A stretch of DNA of 64,000 bases from Humulus lupulus (Eukaryota > Streptophyta > Magnoliopsida > Rosales > Cannabaceae), in assembly GCF_963169125.1 (NCBI RefSeq), contig NC_084795.1, positions 134,519,701 through 134,583,700 of the forward strand. Reading direction: 5' to 3'. The notes beneath the pieces are model-generated. The model saw only the letters and a program-made list of their open reading frames with translations. It did not search any database and was not told the origin of the DNA. The translations under genes and the position numbers were made by a program. The first letter of the stretch is position 1; each line of letters opens with the position of its first letter. Below are positions 43,642-55,174 of this stretch, piece by piece.

Positions 43642-45735
43642 GTGGTCGAGGGAGAGATATCCACCATCTCTGGAGGACCGCACATGGCTGGCACGAGCAG
43701 AGGCGCCCAGAAGAGGTATGTGAACGAATTAAAGGCCCACAACGGGGTGGTGTTCGTCCCGGAGCAGCGTCATTCAAAACAGCAGCGGTTAGAGAAGCAA
43801 CCGATTACTTTTACGGAGGAAGACGCAGGCCATGTCCAATTCCCCCATAATGATCCCTTGATCGTAGCAGTCCAGCTCGCCAACCGGAAAGTGAGGAGAG
43901 TGTTGGTGGACAACGGAAGCTCGGTGAACCTCCTATTCCGATCCACATTAGAAAAGATGGGTCTAACCGTCGCCGAGCTAAAGGCGACCTCCATGATGCT
44001 ATATGGTTTTTCGGGAGAAGGATTGGCAGCGATAGGGACGATCGAGCTGGTGATCACCCTAGGAGAAGAGTCTCGGACAATCTCCAAGCTACTTGAGTTA
44101 GTGGTCATTGATTGCTCCGCTGCCTACAACTCCATTTTGGGCCGACCTACACTCATAGCTTTCAAGGCCATCACTTCCATTCGACACCTCGCCATGAAGT
44201 TCCCTACTTCAACAGGAATCTGTACCATCAAGGGCGATCAGCTCGCTGCCAGGGAATGCTACAGCATTTCCATGAAGGGAAAGTCTAAACCCGGGCAGCT
44301 GGCAATGGCCATTCAGGGCGAAGAGGAATCTCAGGGACCCTTGGCGGCTCCTGAGATTGAAAAACCTCAGAATCCCAAAGAGGAAAAGATCGCCTTGAGT
44401 GAGGACATTGACCCCCGAGTAGGCGAGGACAGATCCGAGCTCCAGGCTATTGAGGAGCTCGAAGAGGTGAACATTGATAAACAAAATCCGTCACGGACGG
44501 TTAAGCTTGGGAAGAACCTCTGCGACAAGAGAAAGGCGGAGCTGATTACGTTTCTGAAGAATAGCTTGGACGTATTCGCATGGTCTCACGAGGACATGGT
44601 GGGGATCAGCCCGAGTGTCATCATGCACACGCTCCATCTGGATAAAAGCGTTCCTGCCAAGTCTCAAAAGCAAAGGCGTTTAGGAACAACCCGAGCTGAA
44701 GCCCTAGAAGAAGAAGTGGCCCGGCTCAAAAAGTGCGGCTTTATCCGCGAAGCCAAATTTCCAATTTGGGTCGCCAACCCCGTGCTAGTTCCAAAGCCCA
44801 ACGGGAAATGGCGGACCTGCATTGACTTCTCCGACCTGAATAAAGCCTGCCCCAAGGATTGCTTTCCATTGCCAAGGATCGATCAGCTGGTGGATGCTAC
44901 GGCGGGGCACGAGCTCATGTCCTTCATGGACGCGTACTCAGGCTACAATCAGATCGCGATGAATCCGGCAAACCAGGAACATACCAGCTTCATGACCCCA
45001 ACGAATGTATATTGCTATAAGGTCATGCCGTTTGGCCTGAAGAATGCCGGAGCTACCTACCAGAGGCTAGTAAACAGAATGTTCGCGGACCAGATCGGAA
45101 AGAACATGGAAGTGTATGTTGATGACATGCTCGTCAAGTCAAAGACTGCCGACAACCATGTTTCCGACCTGGAAGAATGTTTTAAAATACTACGGGAATA
45201 CGGCATGAGGCTTAATCCTCAGAAATGCACGTTCGGTGTCGCATCGGGGAAATTCCTGGGGTTCATAGTCAATACCCGAGGAATCGAGGCGAACCCAGAC
45301 AAAATCAGGTCACTGCTTGAGCTTCCTTCCCCCAGGTCGCGGAAAGATGTCCAAGGCCTCACAGGAAGAGTGGCAGCACTCAACCGGTTTATTTCTAAGT
45401 CAACCGACAAGTGTTTGCCCTTCTACAACCTGCTCCGGGGAAACAAGAAGTTTGAGTGGACAGTAGAGTGCGAAAGCGCATTCCTCGATCTGAAGGCGCA
45501 TCTGGCTGAACCGCCCATGCTGTCCAAGCCCAGGGCAGGAGAGCCTCTTTTCCTCTACATGGCCGTCACGGAGGATGCAGCTAACGCCGTGCTAGTACGA
45601 GAAGAGGACCAAGTTCAAAAGCCAGTCTACTACATCAGCAAGAGACTCCTCGGAGCAGAATCACGGTACCCACTGATGGAAAAATTGGCGTTTTGCCTAA
45701 TCACAGCCTCGCGAAAGCTCAGACCGTATTTCTAG
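43642..45735 (+). pseudogene. G4 pol: protease, RT and first RNase H
   Basis: A 697-codon frame. The start (MVEGEISTISGGPHMAGTSR) is the gag-protease linker, not a natural N-terminus. The protease active site LVDNGSSVNLLF is near residue 90. RT has FIREAKFPIWVANPVLVPKP, WRTCIDFSDLNKACPKDCFP, MPFGLKNAGATYQRLVNRMF and the catalytic VYVDDMLVKS (about 45115-45140). RNase H begins with PLFLYMAVTEDAANAVLVRE. It stops at TAG 45733-45735 in LRPYF-stop-SHSVHVV, where relatives have glutamine. Confidence 0.88.
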
Positions 45736-46330
45736 TCCCACTCGGTACACGTCGTGACCGATCAGCCTCTAAGGCAGGTTTTGCAAAAGCCTGAAGTATC
45801 GGGACGTTTGTTAAAATGGGCGGTCGAACTCAGTCAGTTAGAGATTTTCTATACTCCACGAACTGCCATAAAAAGTCAGGCGTTGGCTGACTTCGTGGCG
45901 GAGTGCACGGGATTCCAGGAGGATCCATCAGAAGGCCTACTTCAAGTCGCCTCGCCGCATTCGTCGTGGAAGATCTACGTTGATGGTTCATCTAACGAGA
46001 ACGGCTCCGGGGCCGGAATCATTCTAATATCCCCCGAGGGACATAGATTCCACTCGGCGCTAAGGTTCAGGTTCAAGGCGTCTAACAACGAGGCAGAGTA
46101 CGAAGCTTTGTTTGCTGGGCTGAGGGTAGCTAAGGAGTTAAAGGCGAGCTCCGTCCAGTGCTTCAGTGACTCCCAGCTCGTGGTAAACCAGGTGCTGTGC
46201 GAATATCAAGCACGGGGACCAAAGATGGCCACCTATCTGGCAAAGGTAAAAACTGAGCTATCCGCATTTGAGCGAGGATCGATCGAACAGATACCTCGAG
46301 AACAGATACCTCGAGGACGGTTGAAGCAAT
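45736..46330 (+). pseudogene. G4 pol: end of RNase H and second (archaeal-type) RNase H
   Basis: It continues in frame from the TAG: VVTDQPLRQVLQKPEVSGRL, ALADFVAECTGF, then a second RNase H fold with WKIYVDGSSNENGSGAGIIL, FKASNNEAEYEALFAGLRVA and CFSDSQLVVNQVLCEYQARG. These show the D, E and D residues of the extra RNase H that is characteristic of the Tat lineage. The frame is then joined at about 46330 to unrelated sequence. The expected integrase is missing. A small duplication (GATACCTCGAG, twice at 46290-46316) lies next to the junction. Confidence 0.85.
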
Positions 46331-46720
46331 GGTGCTCGCAGTTCCGGAACCCAGTTGACATGAAGAACTGGTCCTTGAAGTCATTTGGATGGCTTGGCAG
46401 CTCGATGACCGCCGCCGTGTTAGGAAAACGGGTTAAATAGTAGAACCTGTCGCCTCGCCCCCGCTGGTCCGGGCTGGCTGCCAGCAGACGGTAGGAGTTG
46501 GGGAGGAGCTGAAATGGGGCTAACCCCACATAGTTCAGGAAATCAGCGAAGTACTGATCCATGGGGAGGAAGGCCCCTGCCATGAAGTGTTCACCGCTCC
46601 AGGCCGCGAACGATTCGTCGAGCGGCGTACAGCTCCGCTCGCCCTCCGCAGCAGGTCGGGCTATAACGGAGGCTTTCCCCAGTGGAATGTGAAGGGTTGT
46701 GGGGAAGTCTAAAAGCCCCT
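46331..46720 (-). pseudogene. Remnant of the G4 antisense ORF
   Basis: The minus strand reads LDESFAAWSGEHFMAGAFLP, MDQYFADFLNYVGLAPFQLL, NSYRLLAA, then FYYLTRFPN and SHPNDFKDQFFMSTGF. This resembles the protein of unknown function encoded antisense between integrase and 3' LTR in Tat-type elements. I name that class from memory of the family, not from a search. Both ends are damaged. Plus-strand translation of the same bases in the pol frame is meaningless. Confidence 0.65.
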
Positions 46721-46758
46721 ACTGTGGTCTTCTATATATGACGTCATGTACCACGAGC

Positions 46759-46776
46759 AGGAGCTTGGGGGGCAGA
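46759..46776 (+). promoter_or_regulatory. G4 polypurine tract
   Basis: AGGAGCTTGGGGGGCAGA lies directly before the 3' LTR. Confidence 0.75.
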
Positions 46777-47541
46777 TGTACGCCCTGGTTTTCCCACGGG
46801 CTGATTAGCAGGTCGAGCCTCGGACTAATCATGGTTAGTCCGTAAATTTCCCCAGGCCGGAGCTCCTGTTTTCGAGGTCGTACTCTATTAGCTCGAGGTA
46901 TCCTCAAGGACTCGCCAAGGTTGCCCAAGACTGGAGGAAGGAGTCTGAAGGTCGAAGATCGGGTCAAGGGAGCAGCTCGTGGTACGAGCTGCTCATGGAT
47001 CTCTGACCCTTTGTAAAGTCAACACATGCAAGATAAACATGCCTATATCTGACATCATGTGTCCGATATCTCCCTGACTTCTCGGACACGCAGCAGGAAC
47101 GTCCGTATTCAGACACCCACGGCAGGGTTGGGCCGTGCGGCCCATTATCTCCTTACTTATCGATTTGACCATACTTATGTGTCAGGTTTAGGAATTAATC
47201 ATGAATGTCACAGAGTTGATATGACAAATAAGAAGGTCACGGGATGACCTCCTTACCAAATTTCAGGTGCCTTCTCCTATAAATATGGAGACCCTGAGAG
47301 TTGATAAGGGTTGGAAAAAATAGTCTCTAAAGAGATATATACTTTGTAACCAAATACCCAGAATAGATCAATAATATTGACTAGTGGAGTAGAATGATTT
47401 TAACCTTTGAACCACTTAAAAACGTGTCTTGAGTCACCAAGTTCATCCTCTAAGATTTCATATCTGTGACGGTTCTACTTTCAGCACTAATCTCTTTCTC
47501 TTCTTCTCTTAATTACCTGTTGGCGAAGAACCGCGTCAACA
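46777..47541 (+). repeat. G4 3' LTR
   Basis: 765-bp partner of 42343-43107, about 97% identical by eye, followed by AAAAT. Confidence 0.93.
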
Positions 47542-47546
47542 AAAAT

Positions 47547-49291
47547 AATGACATTATCTTATAAATATCTATATAAGATTTTATTATAAATCGTAAATTT
47601 AAATTTTAGTATAAATATATTATCTGATATGAAATTTAATTATTCACTACTAAATTGTAGAATAATTAAATTAGTAAATTCTAGAATCTACAAAAATTAG
47701 TTTTGATCTTTTTATTTTATGAAGGTAATTTTCTATAATAAATAAAGAGATTTCAACGTCAACAAAATTCTAAAATCATATCAAATGATGAAGAGAGTTC
47801 TAAAAAATAGGTCTTTCACCTCAAAAAAAATTCAAAGCATCACAAAGAGTACATATGCAACTTAGTTGTCAAAGCCAAGTACAGTCACAAATACCTCAAA
47901 TTATCAAATTATGCAAACATCAAACATAAACCTCAAAATTTCATAAAAGGTCATTTACCTCAGAATTTTTCCTAACTTTCAAAACAACAAATAGTTACAT
48001 GATATGGTCATCTACCGGGATTTCATAAGTTTCTAAAAATACCATGAATTTCTATGAATAGTCATTTACCGAAATTCTTCCATTTATTTTCTAAAATAAC
48101 TATTCAGAACTACAAGTGACTTGATTCATCATAAAGAAAGTATGTAGGCAACTCAATAAGTCAAATTTACTGCAATCACAATTCCAAATTCCTAAAAAAA
48201 ATTCCAAAATTACATAAGTAATTAATATCATCATAATTTGAATCAAAATGTTTCCCTTTAAATAAAAATAGTAGTAATTAAGAGATTATTTTTATAATCT
48301 CGGATGAGTCGAACTCAAACTAATAAACTCTTATACTATAAAATCAACATAGATAAAATTGTGTTTAACATTAATTTTAATTTATTAAATTTGAAATTTT
48401 TGTCTAACTGCATCTTTCACCATCTTTAAAAGATTGAATTACACTAAAATATTTTACTAAATTTTTATCAATATTTAAAATTGGAATTATTAATATCTTA
48501 AAATTTAAAATATATTTTATTTAATTGTCAAAAATATATTTTTTTTTAAATTTATTTTAAGTAAACTTACATTCGTATATTCAATAAATAATTTTAAAAT
48601 TCCACATAAAAATAATTTTGAAATGTTGCTAAAAAAGATAGAATAGTTCTCAAGGAAGATTGATGTAAGTTGAAGAGATATCACTGCCAAATTTAGTAAT
48701 CCGTAGCGAAAATTTCTTGAATTCACATGGCCCCGTGAGTTTTTGAATGTGAGAAAATGTATAAAGAATGTCAAGAAAACAATGCATTAAAAATATCAAC
48801 ATAATAATTTAAAATTTGAGACTAAAATATAAAACAGGTAAATTGTCAACAATTTCATGACTAAAAACTAAAGAGTAAATAAAGTTAAAAAAAAATGTAG
48901 ATCAGTTTCGTATGTAGAATTATTTTTTTTATTTATAGAATTATATACCTCTCGAGCTCCCAACACTAGCTTAAGTGCATTTATCCTCTTAAACATTTTT
49001 ATCACTTGGAGAAGGCTATGTCCAATACTAAAGGATGAAAGATATTCAAATCAAACAAATCATAGTTTGGCAGCCAAATTGCTAGAGTAAAGATGTTACC
49101 TTCAATGACAACACAAATCACAACCATATAAATTAGTAACAACACAGTCACAAGAGTTGTAATATAAAGGGATTTTAGCATTATTGCCCCCTAAATTATA
49201 AGTGATTTGCCAATTTGGTTCTTTAGATTTTTTGTCCTGCAATTACATCCCTATGTTTATGAAACAACATCAATTCATCCCAGCTCACTTA
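47547..49291. other. AT-rich intergenic DNA, no gene seen
   Basis: This continues 41935-42342 across G4. I see no supported frame, RNA gene or clear element end. Text such as CAAATACCTCAAATTATC repeats loosely near 47880-48230. The last bases before 49292 contain the TTA target. Confidence 0.6.
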
Positions 49292-49794
49292 GGTGACGTT
49301 TAGTTGTAAAAAAAAATGAAATAGTAATAGTAATAGGAATGGAATAGAATTTTAATTCTTTTGTTTGATAGAAACTTTAAAATCAGTAACTAAATAATTA
49401 TGTTTGGTATAGTATCTAACATAATAGAATAGAATGAAAATTTTATTATATTGACCAACATATCCTTACTCTACTTTTATAATTTTTTTTAATTAAATTA
49501 TCAATATTTTTTAATATTAGTAATTAAACAAAAAAATTATATATAATGTAATCTAAATATTTTGCAAAAAGAAATATAATTAAAAAAAGAACTATTACCA
49601 TTCTTTACTTTGATACTTATCTATTTTATTTTATAAGGCAAATTAAAAATTCAATATCTCCTATGTAAAGCAAACAACATATGCAAGGATATATATATTG
49701 TCTTAGCTGTAAAAAAAAAAAAAACGTTCGGATAGAAAAGGCAAAAATGACATAATATCAAAATATTGGAAAGGAATGAGTTTTCAACTCATTT

Positions 49795-49877
49795 AGTTAG
49801 GAATAATAAATCCAACCTTTATTATTATTGGATTTAAAGGTTGGATTTATTAGTTAGGAATAATAAATCCAACCTTT
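49795..49877. repeat. Inverted and direct repeat at the LINE target
   Basis: AATAAATCCAACCTTT occurs at about 49805 and again at 49862-49877, with its reverse complement AAAGGTTGGATTTATT between them (49837-49852). This can fold into a hairpin. The LINE target duplication uses this same sequence. Confidence 0.8.
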
Positions 49878-51358
49878 GGACTACACCGAAAAAATTAGGA
49901 ACCATGAAGATAAAATCCCCTGATGTTGGACAAATTACAAAGAATGCTTTTAGTGTTCTTCAAGAACAGCAACAGTTTCTTCATGTTCCCTCTCCATTAT
50001 TGAATTTGAATGGACAATTTCAACTTAATGAGCTGGAACGTTTGAATAAGAGAAATAAGCAAATAGCAGTGAATGATATTTGCAAGATAAATAAGATTGG
50101 AATTGGGGCTCTTTTGGAAACCAAAATAAAAGGTGATAGAGTAGAGGAGGTAATGAATACTAGCTTTGTTAACTGGGAGTATTACAGTAGCAAGACTTTG
50201 GAAGGTAGGATCCTTTTAATCTGGAAAGGTTGCTGGGTCAAGGTTGACCATGTTCAATTTATTCATTGCAAGGTTCTGGTATGGGCTACAGGTCTCTCTT
50301 TCTGCTTCACTGTTGTTTACGGTTTAAACCAGTTAGATTTGAGGAAAGATCTTTGGTCTGAGTTGGCCTCAGTCTCTCTTCCTGTCAAATCTTGGCCAGT
50401 TCTTCGTGACTTTAACTCAGTTTATGATGTAGAAGATCGAATTGGGGGTAAGGTTATTTCTCCTAAAGAAGTTGAGGATGCAAGGAAGTGGCTTGATCTT
50501 GGGATTGTGGAAGAAATGAAATTGCTGGGCTCGTATTACACTTGGTCGAATAACCAAGATGGTAATAATCGCATTTTTTCCAAAATAGACAGAATTTTTG
50601 TAAATGAGGATTGGATTGATATGTTTCCAAATGTCAATGCAATTGCTAGTTGGGAGGTAATTTCGGATCACTGTGCCATTATTTTGAAGAACATTTTTGT
50701 TATTAAAAATGGTCTGCGGCCCTTTCGTTTTTTCAATATGTGGACTAATCATCCGCTCTTTAAGCCTACTGTTTTAGATAGCTGGAAAAAAGAGTTACCA
50801 TCGGAGGGTTATGGTATGCAACAGATAATGAGGAAATTGCATCGCCTTCAGTTCATTTTGAAGAGATTCAACTGGAGAGTGGTTGGTGATATAGTTAAGG
50901 AGTATGAGGAAAGCAAGGTGTCATTTCAGCAAGCTAAAACCAACTTATTTTCTGATCCGAATAACCAAAGTCTGAGCGATATAGAGAGAGTATCTCACCT
51001 GGATTTTAAAAAGAAAGAGGCTGCCTATGCTAGTTTTTTATATCAGCAGAGTAAGGTTGATTGGATGAGGTTTGGAGATGAGAATTCTTCTCTGTTCTAC
51101 TCCAGCATGAAGAAAAGGAGGAGGCTCAATAGGATTGTTTCTTTTGTAGATGAACAAGGTAATGTTGAAGTGGATTATCCGAAAGTTGTTAATCATTTTA
51201 CTCAGCATTTTCAATCTTTTTTAGGAGAAACTAGTGCAGCATTTGGGCTGGTTGATACCTCTGTAATTCTCTCAGGTCCCATCCTTAGTATTGAAGATCA
51301 AGCTTTCCTGATCAAGCCTTTTACTTCAAGGAAGTTCAAACAGCTATGTTCAGCATAA
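49878..51358 (+). pseudogene. LINE ORF1 tail fused to ORF2 endonuclease
   Basis: The first part (WTTPKKLGTMKIKSPDVGQI, then NAFSVLQEQQQFL) is the C-terminus of ORF1. The natural ORF2 start is ATG at 50028-50030 (MSWNV), but a small deletion at about 50040 has put the rest (LNKRNKQIAVNDICKI, GALLETKIKGDRVEEV) in the ORF1 frame. The endonuclease blocks follow: FTVVYGLN, DFNSVYDVEDRIGG, GSYYTWSNNQDGNNRIFSKI and VISDHCAIIL. The linker contains DWMRFGDENSSLFYSSMKKR. A one-base loss near 51335 ends the frame before SIKSIKSSGPDGF. Confidence 0.85.
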
Positions 51359-53379
51359 AGTCAATAAAGAGCTCGGGACCGGATGGTTTTGAGGCTGGTT
51401 TTTATAAGAGTTTATGGCCTAATATAGGGAAAGAAGTGGCTTCAGCAGTGTTGGAATTTTTTGATCTAGGCCACATTCCGAAGAGGCTGAACAGTACTAT
51501 TTTAGCCCTTATTCCCAAAGTTACTCAACCCTCAAATGCCTCAGAATACCGCCCAATAGCCTGATGTAATACACTTTACAAATGCATTTCTAAAATGCTT
51601 TGTAACAGGTTAATTCCTATCCTTCCTAAGTTGGTTAATCAAAACCAAGGTGCTTTTGTTAAGAATAGGAGTATTGCTCATAATATTCTAATTCTCCAAG
51701 ACCTCCTCAAAGGCTATAACAGGAAAAGAGTGTCTCCTAGGTGCTTAATGAAAATCGACCTGAGCAAAGCCTATGACTCTATTGATTGGAATTTCCTTGA
51801 AAGTCTGTTAAATGCTTGTAAGTTCCCTGATAGATTTATCAAATGGGTAATGGTCTGCTTGAGAGGTTCTTCATATAGTATTCTTATGAATGGTCATCTT
51901 TATGGTGATTTTAAGGGTGGTAAGGGGCTGCGTCAAGGTGACCCTATTTCCCCCCTTCTATTTGTCCTTGTTATGGATTATCTCACCCGTGCTCTTCATG
52001 GGGCTGCCAAAGATAAACAATTCAGATTTCGTCCGCTCTGTAAATCTTTAAATATTACTAATCTTTGTTTCGCGGATGATTTGTTGATAATGTGCAAAGC
52101 TCATCTCAGTTCTATTCAGATAATGCAGCAGGCGTTCTAGGAGTTTTCATCAGCGTCTAGCCTGAACATTAATCAAGCTAAGTCAAGCATTTACTTTGGA
52201 GGTATTACTTCAGCTGAGAAGGAGACGCTGTTGTGTTTATCCAAGTTGAGAGAAGGGCAGTTTCCTCTTAAGTATTTAGGAGTTCCTTTGAGGCCTACTA
52301 AGTGGAAAGCAATGGATTGTGATATAATAATCTCAAAAATTCGTCAAAGACTTCATGGTTGGGCTAGTCGAAACCTGTCTTATGCTGGGCGTGTGCAGTT
52401 AATTCAATCGGTTCTCTTGGGGATAAGGAACTTTTGGATGAGCATATTTCTCCTTCCTCAGAAAGTTATCAAAGAAATTGACCGTATATGCAGGGGTTTC
52501 TTATGGGGTGGCAATGGAGTTCGTAGCAATTTTCATTTAGCATCTTGGGATCATGTTTGTAAGCCAAAATCTTATGGAGGCTTAGGATTTAAAGAGAGTG
52601 TCCTTTGGAATAAGATTAATCTTGCGAGATATGTTTGGGCGATCTCTTCTAAGCAAGATAGCTTGTGGGTCAAATGGGTTAATTGCATTTATCTAAAAGG
52701 GATCCGAATCTGGGATTATGAAATTTATCAAGACACAAGCTGGTATTGGAAAAAGCTAGTTAAGGTTAGCAATTTACTATCTGAAACTGAGTTAACTACA
52801 GCAGTTTGCAAGGGAAAATTAAGGCTGAATTCACTTTATCTGAATTTAATTTCTGGTTCCCCTTGCAAAGGTCTGAAACTTATTTGGTGCAAGCTATCAA
52901 TGCCTAAACACAAGTTTATACTTTGGCAAGCTTATCACCAGAAGCTTCTAACCAGAGATCTTCTTCATCATTGCAATATTCCAATATCATCTCATAGCTG
53001 CCCGGTTTGTGAAATTAAAATGGAGAGCCATGCTCATCTATTTTTTGACTGTCTTTTTTCAAGGAAAGTGCTTCAGGCAGTTGAGAAGTGGCTGGGTAAT
53101 CTTATTTGGCCTTGGCAATTCCAGGATTGGCGCTGCTGGTTGGAAGATCCAAGTTCAGTTGATCTGGCTCGGTTTGTGGCAGCTATTTTGGCTGCTTCAG
53201 TGTACTTCATATGGCAAAATAGGAACAATTGCTGGGTGAATAATTACTGCTCTTCAGTAGCTCAAGTTGATGATCATATTAGGAAGTCAGTTCAGGCTAG
53301 AGTAATTAATCTTTGCTGTATGAGGAAGAATCTGAATTTGAGGGAGAAGTTAATGTTTAATTTTGTCTCTAATATGTAA
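51346..53379 (+). pseudogene. LINE ORF2 reverse transcriptase and C-terminal zinc motif
   Basis: One frame carries SSGPDGFEAGFYKSLW, LNSTILALIPKVTQPSNASE, KNRSIAHNILILQDLL, CLMKIDLSKAYDSIDWNFLE, GLRQGDPISPLLFVLVMDYL and the catalytic FADD (52069-52080). Then come FPLKYLGVPLRPTKWKAMDC and the C-terminal HSCPVCEIKMESHAHLFFDC, the zf-RVT motif. Two stops break it: TGA at 51562-51564 and TAG at 52138-52140. It ends at TAA 53377-53379, before a short 3' untranslated region. Confidence 0.87.
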
Positions 53380-53590
53380 TTGAGGGGGAGTTATCTGCTC
53401 CGGCCTTTGTTTGTTCTTGTTGGTTGATCAATATACTATCCTTTTCTTGATAAAAAAAAAATAAATAAATCCAACCTTTTAAATGAATTACAATTCTTGT
53501 AACAAATATCAAACCAAACAAAGGAATGAGCCTACTTTTGGAAAACCAATTCCATTCCACCTGTGATTCTTTTAAACATACGTTACCTTA

Positions 53591-53640
53591 ATTTCCGTTA
53601 AATTTGATATCCTTTTCACATGCCTAAATATCAAGGGTAA
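53591..53640. other. Short host sequence between MITE and C2
   Basis: About 50-100 bp without features. The boundary with C2 is approximate. Confidence 0.4.
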
Positions 53641-53854
53641 AAACGTCTTTTTAATATTCATCTTCTCTCTTCCCTAATCTCAGGTACGAAATCTCTCATA
53701 TTTGAAGAAGAAAAATCAGTTTGTAATACTCTTCATATCATTTGAAGAATAATACGTTATCAACGGAGAGAAAATGTGGAATATTTCTATATTGATTAAA
53801 TCATAAGGGTTGTATAAGCTGAACTATATATAGAGCCCGGATACTTTTTGAGAT

Positions 53855-54884
53855 TTATGAAGCTGACACACACTGAGGATGAGCTTGATCTACAAACCCA
53901 AGGGGTTGTTGCATGTATACTTTTTCTCGTAAGTCTCCGTTCAAAAACACGTTGTTTACATCGTGTTTGTGAAAGGACCAGCCACCTGATAGAGCCATTG
54001 TGAGAACCATTCTAATGGTAATAGACTTGACTACTGGACTGAAAGTTTCAGTGTAATCAAAGTCAGGTTGCTGGTGGAAGCCCTTAGCCATGAGTCGAGC
54101 TTTATATTTATTGATTGAGCCATCTGGATTCTCATTCAGTTTAAGGACCCATTTGCATCCAAGTATTTGTCTGCATTCAGGCAATGAAACTAGACTCCAA
54201 GTTTTATTTTTTCCAAGGCTGCTAGTTCTTCAAGCATGGCAGCAGACATGTAGACTTTTGGTTTGTATATTCCACCCTTTGGACGAGTTTTCATGGAGTG
54301 GGAATTGATGGGAGGTGGAGCTACAGAGATAACGACAACACTTGCAGCGGGATGATCATTGCCCAAAGCTGCATAATCAACGTTAGTGGCAGTAGGAGAA
54401 TCTTCAATAGAAACTTCACATGGAAGAATCACATTAGTCTAAACATAATTTTGATTAAATGAAACGTGGGTGATAATAGATCATAATGGGATATAGCAGC
54501 ACATTGATCAGGAGGGGACTCAGAGGAGTTAGATGAAAAGAGTTGGGATGATGGTTATTGGAGGAAGGTGACTCAGGTAGTGAAATTGGATTGTTAACCA
54601 GATACTAAGTCATGGCGCTAGAGTTTTGTGAGTGTAAATGCAGTAACGCAAATGGAAAAGAATTAGAAGAGGAAGAGATAGAGATAGAGCTGGAAGATGA
54701 GGACAGAGAGTTAAAAGGGAAAGAATATTCATCAAAAACAACATCCCTTGACAAATAAATTTTGCCCTCAGAACTAAGACACTTATAACCTTTAAGAGTA
54801 AGAGAATACCCCAAGAAAGTACACTAGAGTGACCTAAACTCAAGTTTGTGTCTATTATATGGCCTTAGATTTAGGTAAGATGGT
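53855..54884 (-). pseudogene. C2 linker and N-terminal half of RT
   Basis: The linker reads FLGYSLTLKGYKCLSSEGKI and YLSRDVVFDEYSFPF, a serine-rich stretch, then HSMKTRPKGGIYKPKVYMSA. RT follows: ILGCKWVLKLNENPDGSINK, YKARLMAKGFHQQPDFDYTE, FSPVVKSITIRMVLTMALS, HDVNNVFLNGDLREKVYMQQ. It stops before the YVDD block. Breaks lie near 54185 and 54430-54600. The copia text YLNLRPYNRHKLEFRSLECT runs up to the G5 LTR at 54884. Confidence 0.82.
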
Positions 54885-55174
54885 GATAAGCCACCACTGA
54901 CATATGTGTACACACGCAAGGGCAGGGGAGGTAACCGTAAGGAAGCAGCAGAGAATAATCTGTAGTGGTTATAATTTGTTATGAGAGTGACTCTAGTGTG
55001 TGAGAGGGTACACGGTACCATTATATGGAACATTATAAGTAGGGAGAGTGAGTCAGTAAGTGGTGTGTAGAATTTGGTAGGGTGTAACCCATTGTGGGAG
55101 AGATCTAGGCTCTCGAATTCCTAGCTATTCAATACAGAAACTCACCATTTCTGCTTCTATATCTCTGTTAGACA
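54884..55174 (+). repeat. G5 left LTR copy
   Basis: 291 bp, about 95% identical by eye to 57895-58183. It is followed directly by C2 integrase sequence and not by a primer site. Confidence 0.85.

Larger units (their letters stand above)
42343..47541 (+). mobile_element. G4: Tat/Retand-like Ty3/gypsy element, internally deleted, recent
   Basis: Two LTRs of exactly 765 bp (42343-43107 and 46777-47541), both starting TGTACGCCC and ending GCGTCAACA, are flanked by AAAAT (42338-42342 and 47542-47546). By eye about 23 of 765 sites differ, so it is among the younger insertions. The internal part has a gag start, protease, RT, RNase H, a second RNase H and an antisense-ORF remnant. Most of gag and all of integrase are missing. 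It must have moved with enzymes supplied by another copy, or been deleted afterwards. Confidence 0.93.
49878..53463 (+). mobile_element. L1-type LINE, 5' truncated, with poly(A)
   Basis: Flanked by a 16-bp target duplication, AATAAATCCAACCTTT (49862-49877 and 53464-53479), and ending in an A-rich tail (53451-53463). It holds the end of ORF1 and most of ORF2. There are no LTRs. The size (3.6 kb), tail and long duplication are those of target-primed reverse transcription. The plant L1 signature is the endonuclease, RT and C-terminal cysteine motif in one frame. Confidence 0.92.
49292..53587. mobile_element. PIF/Harbinger-type MITE split by a LINE
   Basis: The left end GGTGACGTTTAGTTG and the reverse complement of the right end, GGTAACGTATGTTTA, are imperfect inverted repeats. 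TTA flanks both (49289-49291 and 53588-53590), as in Tourist/PIF elements. Without the LINE and its duplication it is about 0.7 kb and non-coding. Further inward, GGAATGGAATAGAATTTTAA and ATGGAATTGGTTTTCC-like text are also partly inverted. Confidence 0.65.

Noticed and set aside
43458..43850. 130-codon plus-strand frame overlapping the G4 gag and pol starts
   Set aside because: It is an alternative frame across the gag deletion junction; part may be displaced gag but no domain is recognisable.
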